This document shows positions 1 through 7,516 of a stretch of DNA of 19,990 bases, one piece after another. The DNA comes from ZLKRG46 sp032117915 (lineage in GTDB: Bacteria; Bacteroidota; Ignavibacteria; Kapaibacteriales; Kapaibacteriaceae). The stretch spans positions 1 to 19,990 of the forward strand of contig JAULYI010000223.1 of NCBI GenBank assembly GCA_032117915.1. The letters are read 5' to 3'. The number at the start of each line of letters is the position of its first letter. Position 1 is the stretch's first letter. The notes below the pieces were generated by a model. It was given only the letters and a program-made list of their open reading frames with translations. It did no database searches and had not been told where the DNA came from. Position numbers and translations under genes: made by a program.

Positions 1-2859
1 GTACTGCATGTTGCCCTTGAGCGGATTCGGGCCGTCATTGCGAAGGATTTGCACATTGGTCAGCGTACCAGACTGACCCAAGACCACCGTGCCCATATCA
101 ACGGGAGAAGCAAGGGTCCATGCACAGGGGGCAAGGCCTTCACCGCTGACATTCAGTTCGGCCAGCGTATTGCATGTTCCGCAAAGTGAGAGCTTGGCAG
201 TCCGTGTGCCGGTTCCTTGCGGCGTGAAGGCGATCTCGATGCCGAGCGATTCGCCGCGACGGAGGGTGACACCCTTCAGCTTGCCTACGACGTTGAAGTC
301 TGCTGCGTTCGGGCCTGTAAAGGTTGGGTCACAGAGTACGATATCGAAGGGACCGGTATTCTTAATGATGCCGGGGAAGGTCTTGGCCGACGTCGAGCCC
401 TGAACGATCGGATCGACGGTGACCGTGTTGGGCGTGAAGGAGAACGCAGGTGCAAGAACTCGGAATGACGAGTCGCTGGCCTTGCTCGATGTCTGCGGTG
501 CTCCGTACTTCGCAACAAAGACGTCGGTCTTACCGCTGTTGGGAAGAGGGCGGGCAGAGCCAAAGGTCTTCGGTGCCGTGTAGGTGTCCGTCTCGTAGCG
601 CCACGTGCCACGCGTCACGGTCTTCGTTGCATATGCGGGGCCGCCCGGCCGTGGGCCATTCGTGATGGACAACGGAACCAGGTTCTCGTCATACACGGCA
701 TAAAAGTTGATCCAGTTCGGTGACGTCACCGGGCCGATCTGCACAAAGTTGCCGTTCTTGTCAGCTCCTGCCCGTGCAAAGCGCTGATAGCGACCTACCA
801 CGGTAAGGCGAGGAAGTCCAGCGGCATTGTACTCCAAACCAAAGTCGGTGATCTCAACGGTCGACCGCTGCGTCGCCGATCCACCGATCTGTGCAGAATT
901 CATCTGATTGCCCGTCGGCGCCAGCTTCATGATGAAGACGTTCTTTGTGTCGTTCGTGCCTTGCAGGTTAAGACCGATCGATCCAAACGTTGCGGCCTGT
1001 GATTCGAAGTGTCCGGCCACATAGACGAAGCCGTCTTTATCGACGTGTGCGCCGATGACCTTCTCGTCATTGTTTCCGTTGCCGGTGAGCAGTGTGGTCT
1101 TCACGACCTTGCCGTCCCCGTCAAGTTCCGACATGAAGCCATCCACGTTACCATCCGTGTTGTTGACGACTTGATCACCAAACTTTGATGGACCGTCGTA
1201 CCAGCCGGCAACGTAAATCCGAAGCTCATCCTGAGAAACAGAAATGCAGTTCGACGTTTCGGCCGACGCACCACCGAGCTGCGTAGCCCATGCATAGTCG
1301 GGTTGCGGGTCGTAGATCACCTTGATGCGATAACGCTGTCCGGGCCGTGGCGGTAGCCACTTATAGGCCAGCCACTTTGCCGTTGTCGTGATCGTCGTCC
1401 AGTTTGCTCCGTCGTCTTCGGAGTACTGGATGGTGACGTTATCCGTGGGAAGAACACCGGCCCACTTGATGGTGACCGTGTCACACGTGGAATAGAGTTC
1501 GCCGCCAACGGGCGAGGTCAGTAGGATCTGTCCCGTGCCGCCGACCAGCGAAATGATCTGTGCACATGGCGTTCCATCGAGCAGCAACTGGGCTGCACGG
1601 AACTGTCGGAGGGTGCCCTGCTTGAACTGAACACGGAACGTGCGTTTCTGCCCGGCAGGGATGGTGATCGAAGCGGGAGCCGTCTGCTGATTCTGCGGAT
1701 AGTTGTAGTCGATGATCGAGAAGTACGTCGGCGGTGTGATGGCGAAGCTGGTGAAGGTGAACGGTGCTCCTACAGCCGTAACCGTAACATCTGCCACGGC
1801 CGTTCCGCCGGCTGGCGGATCACCGCAGTACAGCACAGGATCACTGATATCGAGACGAGCGACGGCTGTTGCCGGCGCTGTGTAGTTCACCTTCATGGCA
1901 GGGAATGGGTTGCCGCGCTTCAGGGTAACATCGACGACCCGATCACGCGAGGCCTCGCCGCAGGCAGCAGAGGACGTCCACTCGAGCGAGCAGACTCGGC
2001 GCACCTGTGTTTCAAGAGCGAGATAGCTGAACAGGTTCACGAGCTTCGACTCGTTTGTGACGATCGACTTGCCACCCGTCGCACGGGCAATGTCGGCGAT
2101 CGTGTAGTGCGTCGTCTGCTCCAGGATCGTCACGCTGTAGAAGCGAACATTGTTCTGCTGACAGGCCTTCGAAACAGAGTCTGCCCAGCGGATACCATCG
2201 GCATCAGCCGTGAAGCCTGGATTCGGGTGTCCGTCTGTGAGGAAGAAAATGAACCGTGGCAGGTTTGCCGGGCGTTGCTTGAACAGGTTGAACACGTTCT
2301 GCGGTTCGTCAGCACGGAAGGGTGCGCGGTAGTTTGTGACGCCGCCGGGCTCTCGCTTATCGAGCGTATCGCGGATCTCGTTAGGATTGTTGGTCCAGGG
2401 CACCCACGTCTCGTAGTTCGATGCGAACGACACGACGGAGACGCGCGTCTCTCCCGTAAAATTCACATTCGACACGAATGCCTTGACGGCGTCACGGGCG
2501 TAATCCCAGCGGCGCTTGTTGAAGCCGTCGATCTTGTCGTTCATCGAGAACGACCGGTCCATGACGATCAGGATCGAGGCCTGAGGATCCGTCGTGATGT
2601 CTTTGCAGTTATGCTTGACGGTCGCCGAAAGGTCACGCGTGGGCAGACCGTTCGGTGTCTCCCTGACAAGGAAGTCCGCCGCCGTCAGGTTCGTGATGGG
2701 AGCACCCGCCCCGTCTAGGGCCACGTAGTCCGCCGTGATCTTTGGGAAGGCCGAGGCGTCGACGTTGTACACGTTGAATACCTGGCCTCGTGTTGCCAGG
2801 CTCCCGAAGATCACCATGGCAGCAAGAAGTGCTTGCCTGAAGGTTGTCGAGTTGTTCAT
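1..2859 (-). CDS. Large secreted VWA-domain protein with choice-of-anchor-type repeats (3' end beyond window)
   Basis: The frame stays open from an ATG at 2859 to the left edge (953 codons, no stop). The N-terminus is a signal peptide (hydrophobic residues about 8-25, likely cleaved near TRGQ). A VWA domain covers roughly residues 93-280 with a complete MIDAS site: D101-x-S103-x-S105, T174 and D209 (FFLTDG). A beta-sandwich segment follows (about 445-515, with SPVGGE and YSEDDGANW), then an SBBP-like beta-propeller stretch (about 540-690, with YVAGW, GFVYVAGHFES and VFIMKLAPTG) and an ASPM/choice-of-anchor D-like Ig domain (about 800-900). Such architectures occur in cell-surface or secreted proteins of Bacteroidota relatives, often as type IX cargo. 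The C-terminal sorting domain that would show this is outside the window. An AGAGGA ribosome site lies just before the ATG. The start is 49 nt after the LD-carboxypeptidase stop, so cotranscription is possible. Ligand and function are unknown. Confidence 0.85.
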   Translation of the reverse strand, partial: MNNSTTFRQALLAAMVIFGSLATRGQVFNVYNVDASAFPKITADYVALDGAGAPITNLTAADFLVRETPNGLPTRDLSATVKHNCKDITTDPQASILIVMDRSFSMNDKIDGFNKRRWDYARDAVKAFVSNVNFTGETRVSVVSFASNYETWVPWTNNPNEIRDTLDKREPGGVTNYRAPFRADEPQNVFNLFKQRPANLPRFIFFLTDGHPNPGFTADADGIRWADSVSKACQQNNVRFYSVTILEQTTHYTIADIARATGGKSIVTNESKLVNLFSYLALETQVRRVCSLEWTSSAACGEASRDRVVDVTLKRGNPFPAMKVNYTAPATAVARLDISDPVLYCGDPPAGGTAVADVTVTAVGAPFTFTSFAITPPTYFSIIDYNYPQNQQTAPASITIPAGQKRTFRVQFKQGTLRQFRAAQLLLDGTPCAQIISLVGGTGQILLTSPVGGELYSTCDTVTIKWAGVLPTDNVTIQYSEDDGANWTTITTTAKWLAYKWLPPRPGQRYRIKVIYDPQPDYAWATQLGGASAETSNCISVSQDELRIYVAGWYDGPSKFGDQVVNNTDGNVDGFMSELDGDGKVVKTTLLTGNGNNDEKVIGAHVDKDGFVYVAGHFESQAATFGSIGLNLQGTNDTKNVFIMKLAPTGNQMNSAQIGGSATQRSTVEITDFGLEYNAAGLPRLTVVGRYQRFARAGADKNGNFVQIGPVTSPNWINFYAVYDENLVPLSITNGPRPGGPAYATKTVTRGTWRYETDTYTAPKTFGSARPLPNSGKTDVFVAKYGAPQTSSKASDSSFRVLAPAFSFTPNTVTVDPIVQGSTSAKTFPGIIKNTGPFDIVLCDPTFTGPNAADFNVVGKLKGVTLRRGESLGIEIAFTPQGTGTRTAKLSLCGTCNTLAELNVSGEGLAPCAWTLASPVDMGTVVLGQSGTLTNVQILRNDGPNPLKGNMQY

Positions 2860-2908
2860 GTAGTCCTCTAACGAAATGCAGTTGTTTCTTTGCGTGTTGA
2901 TGCCGGAC

Positions 2909-4003
2909 CTATGCTACGGCCGGCTCCAGTAGTCGGAGCGATCGGTCGGTCGCATTGAGCTCGGCTTGGATGCCAAGCGGGATCGTCAGCTTACTGCGCA
3001 CGTGGCCAAAGGGGAGGCCATAGACGCAGGGGATGCCGAGATCGCCGATGAGTTGGTCAAGTACCTGCGACAGTGAGTACGATGGCTCACTGTAGCGCCG
3101 TGGTCTGTTCTCACAATCCCTAAAATGGCCAATGGCAATGGCGTTGCATGTCTGCAGTTTGCCGGCAAGGCGCAGCTGGGTGAGCATGCGGTCGACCCGA
3201 TACGGCTCCTCGCTGATCTCTTCCAAGAAGAGCACGGCATCTCGCGTGTCGATCTCGTACGGCGTTCCCAACGTGCTGACGATCATGGCCAGGTTGCCGC
3301 CGGTCAAGCGACCGGAGCCGGCACCGGCCGTGATAACCTTGAGCGACGGATCTGCGTACATGGGCGTAGTGGTCGTCGGTGGAATCTCGGAGCCATTGAT
3401 CTGCCGCACAACAGACTTGATCGATGACGTCGTGAAGTCGTCAAATGTGCTCGAGGCCACAGGTCCGTGATATGTTACAAGCCCACTGAGCTGGTTGACG
3501 GCGATCAGCAGGGCCGTGATGTCACTGAAGCCCATGATCAGTTTTCCCGCCTGCTTGATCGCAGCAAAGTCGAGCATGGGAAGGATGCGCATCACACCGT
3601 AGCCGCCGCGACCGCAAACGATGGCGTTGACTGCCGGATCGTCGATGAAGCGCATGAACTCCTCGGCACGTTCAGCATCGGACGCTGCCAGGTATCCCGA
3701 GCGCTTACCGATGTTGGGGCCGACCTTCACGTTGACACCCCATTGCTGGCACAGTGCCACGAAGTCCTTGATGTCCCGGGGCATGACGCCGCTGGCAGGC
3801 GCAACAACGCCAACAGTCATGCCCTGGCGGATCCCCTCGGGCAGGCGATAGGACGACTTTGACACAACCATGGATGTGCCGCTTAGGCTCGTCTGCGGGA
3901 GATCACCGGAGATTGATGAGCCTAAGGAACGCGCTACCGCGGGAGCGAGAACTGCTCCGGTTAGCGTGTGCACGAATCGTCGACGATGTAGCAATGATGC
4001 CAT
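2909..4003 (-). CDS. LD-carboxypeptidase (peptidase family S66) with Tat-type signal
   Basis: This 364-aa protein belongs to the muramoyl-tetrapeptide carboxypeptidase family, which removes the terminal D-Ala from peptidoglycan tetrapeptides during murein recycling. The family landmarks are clear: GVVAPAS (65-71), GRGGYG (131-136), the nucleophile elbow GFSD with Ser160, the acidic site LFLEE (E261 or E262) and the catalytic His334 in GLPFGH. The start at 4003 was chosen because it gives an N-terminus HRRRFV followed by a hydrophobic stretch ending near AVARS, a twin-arginine type signal. The open frame reaches back to 4111, but that extension encodes a cysteine-rich sequence unlike the family. 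Classical LdcA is cytoplasmic, so predicted export is notable. No clear Shine-Dalgarno site is visible. It is the first gene of a two-gene minus-strand group with the VWA protein. Confidence 0.9.
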   Translation of the reverse strand: MASLLHRRRFVHTLTGAVLAPAVARSLGSSISGDLPQTSLSGTSMVVSKSSYRLPEGIRQGMTVGVVAPASGVMPRDIKDFVALCQQWGVNVKVGPNIGKRSGYLAASDAERAEEFMRFIDDPAVNAIVCGRGGYGVMRILPMLDFAAIKQAGKLIMGFSDITALLIAVNQLSGLVTYHGPVASSTFDDFTTSSIKSVVRQINGSEIPPTTTTPMYADPSLKVITAGAGSGRLTGGNLAMIVSTLGTPYEIDTRDAVLFLEEISEEPYRVDRMLTQLRLAGKLQTCNAIAIGHFRDCENRPRRYSEPSYSLSQVLDQLIGDLGIPCVYGLPFGHVRSKLTIPLGIQAELNATDRSLRLLEPAVA

Positions 4004-4136
4004 TATCAATGTATAATTCTGCTTCGTACGTGAAGTTACGAAGACATAAGCAATTCGACAGCCCATGGAGCAGGAGCATTTCGTCGGCGCTCTCGGCGGC
4101 ATCCCAGCCAAACAACAGAATCCCGAAAACGGTTCT

Positions 4137-4143
4137 TATATTG
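4137..4143 (+). promoter_or_regulatory. Candidate -7 box for the tRNA-Ser / sigma factor transcript
   Basis: TATATTG lies about 10 nt before the tRNA 5' end, the distance expected for a -10/-7 element. It resembles the Bacteroidota box TAnnTTTG with one T missing. No TTG -33 element is visible at the usual distance, so this is only a candidate. Confidence 0.3.
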
Positions 4144-4152
4144 CCGGTCTTC

Positions 4153-4239
4153 GGAAAGGTGCAAGAGTGGTTGAATTGGCACGCCTGGAAAGCGTGTGTA
4201 CCGGTAACGGTACCGCGGGTTCGAATCCCGCCCTTTCCG
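4153..4239 (+). tRNA. tRNA-Ser (anticodon GGA)
   Basis: An 87-nt cloverleaf of the class II type with a long variable arm. The acceptor stem GGAAAGG (4153-4159) pairs with CCTTTCC (4232-4238), with discriminator G4239. The D arm carries GAGTGGTTGAA. The anticodon stem is CACGC/GCGTG (4180-4184 / 4192-4196), with loop CTGGAAA and anticodon GGA at 4187-4189, reading UCC/UCU. The variable arm is a GTACC/GGTAC hairpin, and the T arm is GCGGG-TTCGAAT-CCCGC. The CCA end is not encoded (the next bases are CAA), so it must be added by the CCA-adding enzyme. The ECF sigma factor ATG is only 21 nt downstream. Confidence 0.97.
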
Positions 4240-4260
4240 CAACCGCCCACAGGGCTCAGT

Positions 4261-4902
4261 ATGATCGACGAATCCCGGCAAGACATCGACGACTCGGCTG
4301 CGCAGGATGAGGCAGTGATACGCAGCGTTCTTGCCGGCGAAACGGATGCCTTCGCCAAGCTGGAGAAGAAGTACCGAAAGATCGTCGCCTTCCTGGTTCG
4401 CAAGATGATCAGCAACGAGGAGGACGTGCGCGATCTCACGCAGGAGACGTTCGTAAAGGCCTTCGCTGCGCTTCCAGCGTTCCGTTTCGAGTATCCGTTC
4501 TCTCGCTGGTTGTTCAAGATCGCTTCGAACCGCTGTATCGACCATCTCCGTCGTAAGCGTCTCGCTCCGTTGTCACTCGATGCCCCCATCGCCACCAAGG
4601 ACGGGGGAGTGATGTATGTTGACCCTCAGGACCTCGGGCCTACACCTGATGTTCAGGCCCTTGCGAGTGAGCGTTCAGCGATGCTGAGACAGGCCTTGGA
4701 GACGTTACCGGAAAAGTACCGAGAGGTGATCCGGCTGCGTCATGAGGAGGAACTGGAGTATCAGGAGATCGCCGACAAGCTGGGACATCCACTCGGTACG
4801 GTCAAGGCACATCTGTTCCGAGCCAGGAAAATGCTCTACAAGCAGCTGGTTCGTCACGAGGCCGCCTTCGAGGACTATACGCGTGGAGACGCAGAGGCAT
4901 GA
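4261..4902 (+). CDS. ECF-type RNA polymerase sigma factor (RpoE-like)
   Basis: A 213-aa sigma-70 family protein with only regions 2 and 4, the extracytoplasmic-function layout. Region 2 covers about residues 28-100: the core-binding stretch NEEDVRDLTQETFVKAF, then the -10 recognition helix around RWLFKIASNRCIDHLRR. A 45-residue linker follows. Region 4 (about 143-195) holds the LPEKYREVI...LEYQEIADKLG helix-turn-helix and GTVKAHLFRAR. The ATG at 4261 was chosen because it follows AGGG by 6 nt and lies after the tRNA; the longer open frame from 3859 would translate through the tRNA. The stop overlaps the next gene by 4 nt (ATGA at 4899). No anti-sigma factor with a zinc-binding (HxxxCxxC) or FecR-like domain is adjacent. 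The partner is instead a small membrane protein, so the mode of control is unclear. Confidence 0.93.
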   Translation: MIDESRQDIDDSAAQDEAVIRSVLAGETDAFAKLEKKYRKIVAFLVRKMISNEEDVRDLTQETFVKAFAALPAFRFEYPFSRWLFKIASNRCIDHLRRKRLAPLSLDAPIATKDGGVMYVDPQDLGPTPDVQALASERSAMLRQALETLPEKYREVIRLRHEEELEYQEIADKLGHPLGTVKAHLFRARKMLYKQLVRHEAAFEDYTRGDAEA

Positions 4903-5342
4903 AGCGCCGTTCACGAAGGTCGTATGTGGCTTGGACGATGGTCGGTGCACTAGCCGCTGTCGTCGTGGTGTTTGTTGGTGCGTTCATCCATAGGATGATC
5001 TATCCGCCGGTAACGCCGTTCGTTGAGAATGACGGTCCGACAAGAACGGTCATTCAATGCGAGATCGTCAATGCCTCTGGTACGCAGGGTGCCGGACGTC
5101 GAACGCTGGCGTTCTTACGGGAGCGCGGTTTCGACGTGGTGGAGCTGTCGACGTCACCGGTTGTTCAGGCGACATCTACGGTGCTGGACAGGCTTGGCGA
5201 TCGCCCGTCATGCGTGAAGCTGGCGCGCGTACTCGGCATTGCAGATTCGCTGGTGGAACCGCGGATCGACTCGATGCTCTTCGTGCGTGCAAGTGTCGTG
5301 ATTGGTAAGGATGTGTCCTTGCTTGCTCCGTTTCGTGAATAA
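4899..5342 (+). CDS. Membrane-anchored stand-alone LytR_C domain protein
   Basis: A 147-aa protein with a basic N-terminus, one transmembrane helix (about residues 9-30) and an exported C-terminal domain (about 48-145). That domain matches the LytR_C fold by pattern: EIVNASGTQGAGRR, LRERGFDVVE, STVLDRLGDRPS, LARVLGI, and a closing VVIGKD. LytR_C is usually found at the C-terminus of LytR-CpsA-Psr ligases. Here it stands alone with no LCP catalytic domain, an arrangement often seen in front of rsfS in Bacteroidota and relatives. It overlaps the sigma gene by 4 nt, implying translational coupling, and ends 33 nt before rsfS. Its biochemical role is unknown; a cell-wall or envelope link is inferred from the family name only. 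Confidence 0.82.
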   Translation: MKRRSRRSYVAWTMVGALAAVVVVFVGAFIHRMIYPPVTPFVENDGPTRTVIQCEIVNASGTQGAGRRTLAFLRERGFDVVELSTSPVVQATSTVLDRLGDRPSCVKLARVLGIADSLVEPRIDSMLFVRASVVIGKDVSLLAPFRE

Positions 5343-5375
5343 TTTGCGCTTTCATCAGATCAAAGGTCTTCGCCG

Positions 5376-5783
5376 GTGGCTTATCCAAAACCCCGATCCC
5401 AAAAAGGTCAAGCTGTCCTCTGCGCACGCGTTGCACAAGACAAGCTGGCCCACGACATCCTCATTCTTGATATGAACGAGATCGAGAATGCACCCGCGGC
5501 ATTCTTCGTGATCGTAACGGCCGATTCGGATGCACAGGTACGCGCTGTTACCGATGCTATCGATATGGCCTGCAAGAGTGTAGGGATGGGGAATGCTCGC
5601 ATGGCCGGAAAGACATCCGGCTCGTGGGTCATTCTTGATTTCTTCGACATCGTCGTTCACGTGATGCTTCCCGTAGCACGGGACTTCTACAAACTTGAGA
5701 GGCTGTGGGGCGATGCGAACGCCTATACGCTTACACCTGCCGGAGCTGCCAAGGCTACGACCCTACCGAAACGTTCTTCCTGA
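5376..5783 (+). CDS. rsfS: Ribosomal silencing factor RsfS (iojap/YbeB family)
   Basis: A 135-aa protein of the RsfS family, which binds ribosomal protein uL14 (L14) and blocks joining of the 30S and 50S subunits when nutrients are short. The family signature is complete: DILILDMNEI, FFVIVTADSDAQVRA, GSWVILDFFDIVVHVM and the closing FYKLERLWGDA. About 20 extra residues follow the conserved core at the C-terminus. The start is GTG at 5376, with AAAGG about nine bases upstream; no better ATG exists before the conserved region. The gene sits 33 nt after the LytR_C gene and 10 nt before argS, so it probably belongs to one plus-strand transcript with translation functions. Confidence 0.95.
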   Translation: MAYPKPRSQKGQAVLCARVAQDKLAHDILILDMNEIENAPAAFFVIVTADSDAQVRAVTDAIDMACKSVGMGNARMAGKTSGSWVILDFFDIVVHVMLPVARDFYKLERLWGDANAYTLTPAGAAKATTLPKRSS

Positions 5784-5793
5784 TCGAGTCACC

Positions 5794-7440
5794 ATGCTTC
5801 ATACCTACGTCGAACATCACGTCCGCCGTGCCCTTGCAGCCATCGACGCTCCGGCAGACACGGCGGTCATTTTTGAGATCCCCCGTCAAGAAGGGCAGGG
5901 CCATCTTTCCACTACGGTGGCAATGGGCCTTGCCAAGGCACTTCGCGGTAATCCCCGTGAGATCGCGCAGCGTATCGTCCAGGCCATGGGCACTGACATT
6001 CCCTTCGTCCAGAACGTCGAGATTGCAGGGCCGGGCTTCATCAATGTGACGTTTGCTGACGACGCCTTTCATGACATGTTCCGCACGCTGGTGTCACTCG
6101 GTGACGAAATCGGACGCTCGGACGTTGGCGGAAAACGCTCGGTCAACGTCGAGTACGTCAGCGCCAACCCTACCGGACCGCTGCACGCCGGACACGGTCG
6201 AAACTGTGCCGTCGGTGATACGATCGCGAATGTGCTTGCATGGTGCGGCTACGACGTCACGCGGGAGTACTACTTTAACAACGCCGGTAACCAGATGAAT
6301 AAGCTGGGCGAGAGCATTGATGCTCGCGTCCGCCATCGGATGGGTGACGCCGTGTTTCCGTTCCCGGAAGATGGCTACCACGGCGACTATATCCACGCCA
6401 TTGCCGACGATATCGTTGCCACGCGCAGCGAGGAGTATTCGGCGCTGGACGACACCGAACGCCGCGCCTTCTGCCGGCGTGCCGGAGAGCAGTGGTGCTT
6501 CACCTTGATCAGACACACGCTCGATGCGCTGAACATTCATCATGACGTCTTCTTCAACGAAGACTCGTTGTACACCGAAGGGAAGATCACGGGCACCATC
6601 CAGGCACTGCGTGATCGCGGTTTGGTCTATGAGAAAGACGGCGCAACATGGCTGGCCCTGACACAGATGGGGCAGGCCCAGGACAAGGTGATCGTGAAGT
6701 CATCAGGCGAGCCAACGTACCGTCTGCCCGACATCGCCTATCACTACGGTAAGCTTGTGCAAGGCTGTGACATGCTGGTCGACATCTTCGGTGCCGACCA
6801 TATTGCGACGATCCCCGATGTGCTTGCCGGTGTCACGGCGCTCGGCCAGGATGCCTCCAAGGTTCGCGTCGTGATCCACCAGATGGTGACATTTGTCGAG
6901 AACGGCGAAGTCGTGAAATTCTCGAAGCGCTCCGGCAAGTCCTTCACGTTGGATGAACTCATCGAAGAGGTTGGCGCCGATGTCGTGCGGTTCTTCTTCG
7001 TTATGCGCGCCGTTGGGACGCATCTGGAGTTCGACCTTGGTCTGGCCAAGGAAGAAGGCGAGAAGAATCCGGTCTTCTATTTGCAGTATGCCCACGCACG
7101 CATTGCGTCCATCCTTCGGAAGGCAGCCGAGCAAGGTATTGCCGTGGACGAGCAGACAGCCGTGGCGGCGCTTACCCATCGCCGAGAGATTGAGCTGATC
7201 ACGCTCCTGTCACGCTTCCGTCAGGTTCTTGAACGCGCAGCCGAGCACCTCGAGCCCCACACGGTGGCCGAGTATCTTCGAGACGTAGCGGCTGCCTACC
7301 ACAACTTCTACCACGACTGCCGCATTCTCGGCTCGGAGCCGGATCTGCAGGGGGCAAGGTTGTTGCTGGCAGAGGTCACGCGGAGAGCGATGCGTAACGG
7401 TCTGGCCATTCTGGGCGTTTCCGCTCCGGAAGTCATGTGA
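5794..7440 (+). CDS. argS: Arginyl-tRNA synthetase
   Basis: A 548-aa class I aminoacyl-tRNA synthetase that charges tRNA-Arg using ATP. An N-terminal ArgRS tRNA-binding domain is followed by the catalytic Rossmann fold, with the HIGH-like motif HAGH inside SANPTGPLHAGHGRN and the KMSKS-like motif KFSKRSGK. The C-terminal anticodon-binding helical domain ends in the typical NGLAILGVSAPEVM. The ATG at 5794 (MLHTYVEHHVRRAL) was chosen over an upstream in-frame ATG at 5695, because the extra 33 residues overlap rsfS and look unlike ArgRS. It begins 10 nt after the rsfS stop, consistent with cotranscription. Length and motifs are normal for the family. Confidence 0.98.
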   Translation: MLHTYVEHHVRRALAAIDAPADTAVIFEIPRQEGQGHLSTTVAMGLAKALRGNPREIAQRIVQAMGTDIPFVQNVEIAGPGFINVTFADDAFHDMFRTLVSLGDEIGRSDVGGKRSVNVEYVSANPTGPLHAGHGRNCAVGDTIANVLAWCGYDVTREYYFNNAGNQMNKLGESIDARVRHRMGDAVFPFPEDGYHGDYIHAIADDIVATRSEEYSALDDTERRAFCRRAGEQWCFTLIRHTLDALNIHHDVFFNEDSLYTEGKITGTIQALRDRGLVYEKDGATWLALTQMGQAQDKVIVKSSGEPTYRLPDIAYHYGKLVQGCDMLVDIFGADHIATIPDVLAGVTALGQDASKVRVVIHQMVTFVENGEVVKFSKRSGKSFTLDELIEEVGADVVRFFFVMRAVGTHLEFDLGLAKEEGEKNPVFYLQYAHARIASILRKAAEQGIAVDEQTAVAALTHRREIELITLLSRFRQVLERAAEHLEPHTVAEYLRDVAAAYHNFYHDCRILGSEPDLQGARLLLAEVTRRAMRNGLAILGVSAPEVM

Positions 7441-7516
7441 AACACGCAAGCCGTGGCATGATTCGTCTTGTGCCCGGGACATTCAGCGTCCGGCTTACGA
7501 CGGAGCATGAAACTTC

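Noticed and set aside
2107..2718. 203-aa plus-strand frame
   Set aside because: It is entirely antisense to the VWA-domain coding region, and its composition is typical of a GC-rich shadow frame.
4004..4111. Upstream start of the LD-carboxypeptidase at 4111
   Set aside because: The added residues are Cys-rich and unlike the family, and they would bury the Tat-type signal that begins at 4003.
3859..4260. N-terminal extension of the sigma factor frame upstream of 4261
   Set aside because: The extension would translate through the whole tRNA-Ser gene and overlap the LD-carboxypeptidase start; the conserved sigma sequence begins after 4261.
3903..4598. 231-aa minus-strand frame
   Set aside because: It runs antisense through the tRNA and the sigma factor gene and shows no domain pattern; it is a shadow frame.
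5695..5793. Upstream ATG extending argS
   Set aside because: It overlaps the rsfS C-terminus and adds 33 residues unlike ArgRS; the ATG at 5794 matches the family N-terminus.
7441..7516. Gap between argS and the UPF0598-thioesterase gene
   Set aside because: No promoter box, terminator hairpin or small gene is convincing in these 76 nt.
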